Shown in pieces: positions 58,475 through 64,000 of a stretch of DNA of 64,000 nt (positions are counted from its first letter, which is position 1; each line of letters begins with the position of its first letter). Origin of the DNA: an uncultured Candidatus Saccharibacteria bacterium (GTDB lineage Bacteria > Patescibacteriota > Saccharimonadia > Saccharimonadales > Saccharimonadaceae); contig CAMNAK010000002.1 in the NCBI GenBank assembly GCA_946530965.1, positions 1-64,000 on the forward strand. Direction: 5' to 3'. A program made the translations under genes and the position numbers. The notes under the pieces are model-generated. The model was not told the DNA's origin. It ran no database searches and saw nothing but the letters and a program-made list of their open reading frames with translations.

Positions 58475-59604
58475 CCGCGTGCCAACCTTTCAAATTCTTG
58501 CAAATCTACTGCATATTCGCGAGCGTTGTCGTAAGTAATAACACCCTGCTGAATAAGCTTGACCAAGGTCCTATCCATCGTCTGCATACCTTCGTCTGCG
58601 CCAGTCTGGATAACCGTATCAAGCTGATGAGTCTTGCCTTCGCGAATAATTGAGCGGACAGCTGGGTTTGCAACCATGATTTCTGCTGCTACGACACGGC
58701 CGCCACCAATTGCTGGAACTAGGCGCTGTGCACAGATTGCCATCAAGATGTTAGATAGCTGTGAGCGAACCTGTGGCTGCTGATGTGGTGGGAAGACGTC
58801 GATCATACGGTCGATACTCTGAGAAGCAGAGTTTGTATGGAGTGTCGCAAAGACCAAGTGGCCCGTTTCTGCGATCGTGATAGCTGCCTGAATCGTTTCA
58901 AGGTCGCGCATCTCACCGATCAAGACCACATCAGGGTCTTCGCGGAGTGCGCTACGAAGTGCAGCTGCGAAAGAATAAGTATCATAGTGGACTTCGCGCT
59001 GAACAACAACGCTACGAATCGAATGGTGGATAAACTCGATTGGATCTTCGATCGTAATAATATGTGTCGAGCGCTCGCGGTTAATCTTATCAACAAGACC
59101 AGCAAGCGTTGTAGACTTACCAGAGCCTGTAGGACCAGTAACCAAAACTAGACCGCGTGGAAAATCTGCAAATGTCGTAACGACATTTGGCATACCCAAA
59201 TCTTGGATAGACTGAATTTCGTTTGGAATCAAACGGAAAGCTGCTGCAAGATTGCCCTTCTCATGAAAGGCGTTTACGCGGAAGCGACCCATATCGCCAA
59301 ATGAGAAGGAATAGTCAAATTCCTTATCCTTTAGCAAAATCTGCTTCTGCTCTTCTTCGAGCGTAGAAAATACTAAACGCTCAACCGCTTGTTCATCGAG
59401 ATTTTGGTAACCACCAATTGGGCGCAAAGCGCCATCAATCCTTAAAATTGGAGGTAGGCCAACCTGCAAATGAAGGTCGGATGCCTTTGTTCTTACGCAT
59501 TCCTCAAGAAGGCTCTCGATGCGAACCTGATCGTTCGGAATGACCGAGCTGCTTGCGCTAGTCGCTGGACTAGGTGCAGCGTTTACCTGCCCACTATTTT
59601 CCAT
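58471..59604 (-). CDS. pilT: Type IV pilus retraction ATPase
   Basis: The 377-residue protein has an N-terminal PAS-like domain (ASDLHLQVGLPPILRIDG), Walker A GPTGSGKSTT, the Asp box, IGEMRDLETIQAAITIAETGH and the His box FATLHTNSA, all typical of PilT. Retraction pulls in DNA or draws cells to the host. No PilB extension ATPase is in this window. ATG 59604 lies 6 nt after TATAAT, so it should be leaderless. Confidence 0.95.
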   Translation of the reverse strand: MENSGQVNAAPSPATSASSSVIPNDQVRIESLLEECVRTKASDLHLQVGLPPILRIDGALRPIGGYQNLDEQAVERLVFSTLEEEQKQILLKDKEFDYSFSFGDMGRFRVNAFHEKGNLAAAFRLIPNEIQSIQDLGMPNVVTTFADFPRGLVLVTGPTGSGKSTTLAGLVDKINRERSTHIITIEDPIEFIHHSIRSVVVQREVHYDTYSFAAALRSALREDPDVVLIGEMRDLETIQAAITIAETGHLVFATLHTNSASQSIDRMIDVFPPHQQPQVRSQLSNILMAICAQRLVPAIGGGRVVAAEIMVANPAVRSIIREGKTHQLDTVIQTGADEGMQTMDRTLVKLIQQGVITYDNAREYAVDLQEFERLARG

Positions 59605-59640
59605 AAGTCTATTATACTTATGTTTAAAAGAAAATACAAA

Positions 59641-59677
59641 TAAAAATAACTACCAAAGAACAGGTAGTTATTTTTAT
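59641..59677. terminator. rpoD terminator (bidirectional)
   Basis: AAAAATAACTACC and GGTAGTTATTTTT pair around AAAGAACA. The loop AAAGAACAG is also the apical sequence of the two hairpins beside rnpB. Confidence 0.8.
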
Positions 59678-59695
59678 TGTATTTTCGCGCTCAAG

Positions 59696-60661
59696 TTACT
59701 TGAGATACTCTTTGAGCTTTTTGGTATCTTTGTTCTTGCGAAGTTTTGCAAGTGCCTTTGCTTCAATCTGGCGAATACGTTCACGAGTAACTGAGAACTC
59801 AGCGCCAACTTCTTCCAAAGTATGACTCTTGCCACCACCAATACCGAAACGCATCTTAATAATCTTTTGTTCACGGTCGGTCAAGGTAGACAAGATGGAT
59901 GCGATTTGCTCTTTGAGGAGCTGGTTTGCCGCAGAATCTTCTGGAGAAACACGATCTTCGTCTTCGATAAAATCACCAAGCGAGGAATCATCATCTTCGC
60001 CATCACGTCCAACGGAAGCATCAAGCGAAGCAATATCCTGCTTAATCTTCATGACGTACTCAATCTTCTCTGGATCCATGTCCATAGCCTTACCGATTTC
60101 TTCGGTGGTTGGTTCACGGTTAAGTTCCTGAGTTAGGCGGCGCTGAGTGCGAAGAACTTTGTTAATCGTTTCAACCATGTGAACAGGAATACGAATCGTA
60201 CGAGCCTGGTCAGCAATAGCGCGCGTAATCGCCTGGCGAATCCACCATGTTGCATAAGTAGAAAACTTGAAGCCTTTATCTGGATCAAACTTCTCTACTG
60301 CACGCAATAGACCAGTGTTGCCTTCCTGAATTAAATCCAAGAAATCCAAACCACGGCCAGAATAGCGCTTTGCGATCGAAACAACAAGACGCATGTTCGA
60401 CTCGGCCATTTTATCCTTGGCACGCTTCTTTTCTTTTTCGTTACCATTGATAACCTTGTGAGCTAGTTCAAGCTCCTCTTCCTGGCTAAGTAGCGGAATT
60501 TTACCAATCTCGCGCAAATAAAGTTTTACGGAATCGTCTGCGACATCATCATAGTTTACAGAGCTGGCGTCTATTTCAAGACTTTCATCATCCTCTTCTT
60601 CGATATCGTCAATACTTGGCTCTTCAAGAAAGCCATCATCATAACGCTCTTCGTCGTCCAT
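59696..60661 (-). CDS. rpoD: Primary sigma factor (RpoD/SigA)
   Basis: The 321-residue sigma-70 protein lacks region 1.1 and has an acidic N-terminus (residues 1-38). Region 1.2 is [12 protein letters not shown]. Region 2 is [26 protein letters not shown] and [16 protein letters not shown] (2.3/2.4). Region 3 follows, with HMVETINKV; region 4 has [22 protein letters not shown]. Since many genes here rely on an extended -10 box, the region 3.0 segment next to 2.4 is of interest. The start is preceded by AGAGGGA. It lies downstream of dnaG. Confidence 0.97.
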   Translation of the reverse strand: MDDEERYDDGFLEEPSIDDIEEEDDESLEIDASSVNYDDVADDSVKLYLREIGKIPLLSQEEELELAHKVINGNEKEKKRAKDKMAESNMRLVVSIAKRYSGRGLDFLDLIQEGNTGLLRAVEKFDPDKGFKFSTYATWWIRQAITRAIADQARTIRIPVHMVETINKVLRTQRRLTQELNREPTTEEIGKAMDMDPEKIEYVMKIKQDIASLDASVGRDGEDDDSSLGDFIEDEDRVSPEDSAANQLLKEQIASILSTLTDREQKIIKMRFGIGGGKSHTLEEVGAEFSVTRERIRQIEAKALAKLRKNKDTKKLKEYLK

Positions 60662-60821
60662 ATTTTCCCTCTTAAATTTTATTTTGTTTTACAAGATTTT
60701 TTGTTTATTTAACGCGTTATGTATCTACCTGATTTTGGCAAATATAAAAAATAGCCCAAAAATCAGTACATTCTCGATAAATATAACACAACAAAAAGCA
60801 GTATTACAAGCTTTTTCTAAA

Positions 60822-62450
60822 TTATTTCTTAATTAGTTTATTCATCTCGAGCATAAGACGTCGCATCTCTTCATCATTGCCATCAGCTTCTGCTTTTTCA
60901 ATCGCTGCAGACAAGCGTTTTCGCTCCGAGGAAATAAATTCTAGCTGTACCCTCTTAGACAAAGTTTCAGCGTCGTTCTTGCGTTCTTCAGAAGAATGTT
61001 TAGCAAATTCTTGTTCAAAGATTAACTCTAGCTCGTCGTCCGAAACGCCATCGATTACCAAATCTTCGTCAACTTCTACTCCGCCAAACTTCGCCAAAGC
61101 TGCTAGATATTTTTGCGCCCTACTTGGACCAGTATTCATACTCTTGCTAAGATCCGCGCTAGGCTTCTTGAGTTTCTTCTTCGGTAGCTCAATTTTTTGT
61201 TCACGGAACGCTTCAAGCGAAATACCAAGTCTTTCGGAAACGATTCTTTCGTATTTCTCTCTAAGCACAGTATCTTTTTCGTCGAGCTGAGAGATTAGAC
61301 GCTTTGCTTCTGTGCAGTATTCTTGAAAGCCCTTCTCCGTCTTGAGATCATACTTTGCCTGGTATTTTTCAAGTAACCATTCAAGCGCCGGCCTACAATC
61401 TCTGACTGCCTGATGCCAGTATTCCGGATTCTTCTGAATCAATTCATCTGCATCCTTGCAGCCGTGGTAATCATCGACAACGGATAGATAAATGCCAAAC
61501 TTCGACGCCATCTGCACTGCTCTTTCCGCCGCACGAACGCCAGCTTCGTCGCCATCGTAAGCGAGACGAATATCGTTCGTCATACGCGAGAAACTCTTTA
61601 GATGATTCTCGGTCATTGCCGTACCAGCAGTTGCTACCGCTTCGCAAACTCCAGCCTGATGCGAAGAAATAACGTCCATGTTACCTTCTACGACCACAAC
61701 AAATTCTGAACGACGAATCGAATCTTTAGCCTGGCTAAGACCAAAGATATGGCGACCCTTGTTATACAAAACGGTCTCTGGAGTATTCAAATATTTTGGC
61801 GAATTCTTATCGTTCGTCAAAATCCTAGCTGTAAAACCAATAATTCTGCCGCCAACATCCATCAACGGAATTGTCATTCTACCTTTGAAAAGATCGCCAC
61901 CAAAGCGGTTTAAGAGACCAGCATCCTCCATCTCTTTCTTTGTAAAGCCACGCTTCGTCAAAAAGTCCACAAGAGCCCTGCCAGAGCTTGGCGCATAACC
62001 AACACGAAAGTTCTCGACGGTCTTCTTGTTCATGTTGCGCTTATAGAAAACATATTCGCAGACCGCTTTATTCTTCGTCAGACAGAACTGGTAATACTTG
62101 GTCGCAAGCTCCAAAGCTTCATAGAGCCTCTCTTTATGCTTCGCAAAAGCCTTGTCTCCGCCAGAATAACGCTTTAACTCAACGCCAGCCTGCTCCGCCA
62201 ACTTTTCAAGAGCTTCACGAAAAGTAAGTCCTTCCATCTCCATGATAAAGGCAAAGATATCGCCGCCCTTGTTGCTCGAAAAATCATGCCAGATGCCCTT
62301 CTCTGGCGAAACCATAAAACTCGGCGTTCTATCCGTTCCCCACGGCGAATGCCCCTTAAGACTACGCCCAGCACGCTTCAACTCAATATATTGCCCGATA
62401 ACATCTTCGACGGGCAAACGTGCACGAATCTCTTCTTTGGCGTCCTCCAT
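60822..62450 (-). CDS. dnaG: DNA primase with a zinc-binding domain lacking its ligands
   Basis: DnaG makes RNA primers for replication. The 542-residue protein has the N-terminal zinc-ribbon fold (GHSPWGTDRTPSFMV, then WHDFSSNKGGD). The four expected ligands are replaced: S35 and G38 stand where CxxH should be, D56 and S59 where CxxC should be. The TOPRIM catalytic core is intact (VVVEGNMDVIS, LAYDGDEAG). The C-terminal region is short and helical. ATG 62450 lies 6 nt after TATAAT, so it should be leaderless. rpoD follows, as in many bacteria. Confidence 0.95.
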   Translation of the reverse strand: MEDAKEEIRARLPVEDVIGQYIELKRAGRSLKGHSPWGTDRTPSFMVSPEKGIWHDFSSNKGGDIFAFIMEMEGLTFREALEKLAEQAGVELKRYSGGDKAFAKHKERLYEALELATKYYQFCLTKNKAVCEYVFYKRNMNKKTVENFRVGYAPSSGRALVDFLTKRGFTKKEMEDAGLLNRFGGDLFKGRMTIPLMDVGGRIIGFTARILTNDKNSPKYLNTPETVLYNKGRHIFGLSQAKDSIRRSEFVVVVEGNMDVISSHQAGVCEAVATAGTAMTENHLKSFSRMTNDIRLAYDGDEAGVRAAERAVQMASKFGIYLSVVDDYHGCKDADELIQKNPEYWHQAVRDCRPALEWLLEKYQAKYDLKTEKGFQEYCTEAKRLISQLDEKDTVLREKYERIVSERLGISLEAFREQKIELPKKKLKKPSADLSKSMNTGPSRAQKYLAALAKFGGVEVDEDLVIDGVSDDELELIFEQEFAKHSSEERKNDAETLSKRVQLEFISSERKRLSAAIEKAEADGNDEEMRRLMLEMNKLIKK

Positions 62451-62486
62451 AAGTTAATTATACCCTAAAAGATTGGTTTGTGTCGG

Positions 62487-62579
62487 GGTTACTCTGAGAA
62501 GCAGCACTATTCAGCCCGTCGTTACGGGTGAATAGCGCTTCCTACTCGCTCGTAAGCTTCGTACGTTCTCAGAGTAACC
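62487..62579. repeat. Palindromic element C1 upstream of dnaG
   Basis: Perfect outer arms GGTTACTCTGAGAA (62487-62500) and TTCTCAGAGTAACC (62566-62579) enclose CTATTCA-gc-CCGTCGTTACGG-gTGAATAG. A second small stem CGTaagcttcgtACG follows. The inner core CCCGTCGTTACGGGT is repeated, inverted, in C2. Confidence 0.75.
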
Positions 62580-62643
62580 ACCAACTCAAATCCATATCTT
62601 TTAGAGCATTATTATCATATGCGATTAATTATTTGCGTTTTAT

Positions 62644-62739
62644 GAAATCTTTTTAGAAGATTACGAGGTTACGACCGAGTATAAGATGCGAAGTACCCGT
62701 AACGACGGGATACTTCGTATCGGCTTCTAAAAAGATTTC
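62644..62739. repeat. Palindromic element C2 upstream of the 62780 gene
   Basis: Perfect outer arms GAAATCTTTTTAGAAG (62644-62659) and CTTCTAAAAAGATTTC (62724-62739) enclose GCGAAGTACCCGTAACGACG (62689-62708) and its partner GGATACTTCGT. Same design and core as C1 in the opposite orientation, with unrelated arm sequences. The gap 62580-62643 holds nothing recognisable. Confidence 0.75.
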
Positions 62740-62779
62740 AGAAAATGCTTAATCAACTCGCATATGTTAAAATGTATTT

Positions 62780-63397
62780 ATGGACAACAAAGCTTATCTT
62801 GACCAAATCGCAACTAAGGGTCAACAACAGAAGAGTATTTCTTCTTTTATCTCGCCAGCTATTATCAAGCTACTTCTAGGCGCAGTTATTCTTATCGTTT
62901 TGATCGTTGTATTAACAGCTGTCATTAACTCTTCAAACAGAGGCCGTTACGATAGTTACTCTGAGCTATATTCGAGACTTTCTCAGCTCACCGCCGAAGA
63001 TGGCCCTATTGATTCTAATCAAGAAAAACTTCGATCTTCAAAACTCCGCTCTAACACCGCCAACTTCATGACAATCGAAAACAGCTTCCTACAGAAATAC
63101 AGCAGCATGGCTTCACAAGTTGGCTTTAGTACTGTTCCAAACAACAAGGTTTCGAGCGCAGTTAACTCAGATATCGGTTCTTATACATCCAGCCTCGACG
63201 ATGCATACATGAACGGTCACCTTGATCATACCTTCGCATCCGAGACAAACTACCAGGTTGCAATCCTAATCCAACTCGAAACCACCGTTTATAACGACAC
63301 GGACAACACGACTTTGAAGGATCTCCTCAGTGCAAATCTAGAGAACCTCAAGAGCTACCAAGCAATCTACAAAGAATACATCAATAACAACGAATAG
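62780..63397 (+). CDS. Membrane-anchored protein, unknown
   Basis: The 205-residue product has a 28-residue polar start, one membrane helix (about 29-50, LLLGAVILIVLIVVLTAVI) and a helical, Ser/Asn/Leu-rich exterior domain; no family is recognised. ATG 62780 lies 6 nt after TGTTAAAAT, so it should be leaderless. It is a single gene with its own terminator. Confidence 0.78.
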   Translation: MDNKAYLDQIATKGQQQKSISSFISPAIIKLLLGAVILIVLIVVLTAVINSSNRGRYDSYSELYSRLSQLTAEDGPIDSNQEKLRSSKLRSNTANFMTIENSFLQKYSSMASQVGFSTVPNNKVSSAVNSDIGSYTSSLDDAYMNGHLDHTFASETNYQVAILIQLETTVYNDTDNTTLKDLLSANLENLKSYQAIYKEYINNNE

Positions 63398-63403
63398 TTG
63401 CAA

Positions 63404-63435
63404 ACAAAAAATATCCCCCGAAAGGGATATTTTTT
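63404..63435. terminator. Terminator between the 62780 gene and the YjbR-like gene
   Basis: AAAAATATCCC and GGGATATTTTT pair around a CCGAAA loop; usable in both directions for two convergent genes. Confidence 0.82.
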
Positions 63436-63758
63436 TATTCACTTACTTTTTCGTATGCGTGACGGACCAAATCTAAAATTTCATCCGATTCGAGCTGGCC
63501 ACTACAAATGATTTCAATACCATTGCGCCCGAGCGCCTTGCTCTCCATTACGCTTTCATACTTCTCTTGCAAATTCTTGCTAAGCTTCAAATCGCAACGA
63601 GTTTCAATACGAAGCGGCTTTGTATCATTGTGAATGACGAGCATAATCTTGTCATTCTTTTTGAAAATCGTAAATGTCTTGCGCTCGTCTTTGCGCTCTT
63701 CGCTAGAAATATCTTCAAAACGCTCCAAGTATTCTAAAATATCTTTTTCGGAAATCAC
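63435..63758 (-). CDS. MmcQ/YjbR-like protein
   Basis: The 107-residue product resembles the CyaY-like MmcQ/YjbR family: IMLVIHNDTKPLRIETRCD, a central helix, GIEIICSGQLESDEILDLVRHAYEKV (read in parts). Function is unknown; some relatives bind DNA. The GTG start 63758 overlaps the TAG of the orn gene (TAGTG), so the two are coupled. Confidence 0.75.
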   Translation of the reverse strand: MISEKDILEYLERFEDISSEERKDERKTFTIFKKNDKIMLVIHNDTKPLRIETRCDLKLSKNLQEKYESVMESKALGRNGIEIICSGQLESDEILDLVRHAYEKVSE

Positions 63759-64000
63759 TATTTCTTAATCCTTTCTAGATAAGCTTTTAGTTCCTCGATA
63801 CTTCCGCGAATATCATCAAGCGCGCGATGATTCTCCGCCTTTGTAACATGCATATCCAGTGCATTCTCGAAATAAATCTTCCAAGCGCTCACGTCAAGCA
63901 TCCTATAATGAAGCTTTTCGTTTAGCTCTGGCCATTCATGCTCAATAAACTTCTGATCTTGATGAATCGAATTGCCAGCAAGATAAACTGTCTTACCAAA
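63758..64000 (-). CDS. orn: Oligoribonuclease, C-terminal part (runs off the right edge)
   Basis: The last 80 codons are present: VYLAGNSIHQDQKFIEHEWP, LHYRMLDVSAWK and HRALDDIRGSIEELKAYL match the Orn Exo II and Exo III motifs (DEDDh family, with the final catalytic His and Asp visible). Orn degrades 2-5-nt RNA fragments and pGpG. The stop TAG is at 63760-63758. The N-terminus lies beyond the window. Confidence 0.93.
   Translation of the reverse strand, partial: FGKTVYLAGNSIHQDQKFIEHEWPELNEKLHYRMLDVSAWKIYFENALDMHVTKAENHRALDDIRGSIEELKAYLERIKK

Overview
The window looks like a chromosome segment of a Candidatus Saccharibacteria (TM7 / Patescibacteria) epibiont. The reasons are the compact, moderately AT-rich layout, the standard code with TGA as stop, a threonyl-tRNA synthetase without its TGS domain, a membrane-anchored Clp-type ATPase, a type IV pilus operon with ComM, and almost no biosynthetic genes. 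The placement is inferred from gene content and from the 5' part of a 16S rRNA at the left edge; no database was searched.

Layout. 1-600: 16S rRNA 5' end and its promoter (minus strand). 0.6-10.9 kb: a PAP2-like protein, an orphan gene, gyrA/gyrB, and a TraG/VirD4-like ATPase followed by two small genes. 10.9-12.6 kb: an RNA-rich stretch with a roughly 550-nt structured RNA candidate, a small RNA candidate and tmRNA. 12.6-16.4 kb: comM, infC-rpmI-rplT and a membrane orphan. 16.4-25 kb: RNase P RNA, a Nudix-RNase H fusion, a site-2 protease, rpmB, miaA, efp, rpsF-ssb-rpsR and a UvrD-type helicase. 25-31 kb: a 1983-residue surface protein. 31-39.8 kb: thrS, a DUF1704/MATCAP-like peptidase, PepC, MscS, GH30, a RibD-like reductase and a HAD phosphatase. 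40-45.6 kb: a surface-assembly block of sortase, isopeptide-type pilin, GT2 and SipW-type signal peptidase. 45.7-53.6 kb: Clp ATPase, SpoU methylase, a parvulin-like foldase and several orphans among tRNAs. 53.6-64 kb: ndk, xerD, pilD, two pilins, pilC, pilT, rpoD, dnaG, small genes and the 3' part of orn.

Two expression styles are visible. About twenty housekeeping genes are preceded by an extended -10 box (TGnTATAAT or TGnTAAAAT) ending only 5-9 nt before the ATG, so their mRNAs should be leaderless or nearly so. Eight small single-gene units differ: most have a -35/-10 pair with 16-17 bp spacing, a leader, a strong Shine-Dalgarno and a private GC-rich terminator. Most encode unrecognised proteins with more C/G-ending codons than their neighbours, and most lie beside tRNA or other RNA genes.

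The most unusual structure is a set of three tRNA-linked elements at tRNA-Val, tRNA-Ala and tRNA-Gly. Each tRNA is followed by a terminator and a three-hairpin element with shared core motifs, then by a copy of the tRNA 3' end 180-188 bp away. For Val and Gly that copy is exact and is followed by a second terminator. This is what integration of a tiny non-autonomous element into tRNA 3' ends would leave. Related palindromes with compensatory changes occur at 16.4, 18.0, 53.2 and 62.5 kb.

Functionally, the genes combine replication and transcription core machinery (gyrase, DnaG, sigma factor), translation, DNA uptake (type IV pilus, ComM, SSB) and a host-contact surface (giant repeat protein, sortase-pilin block), as expected for an attached bacterium living on salvaged nutrients.
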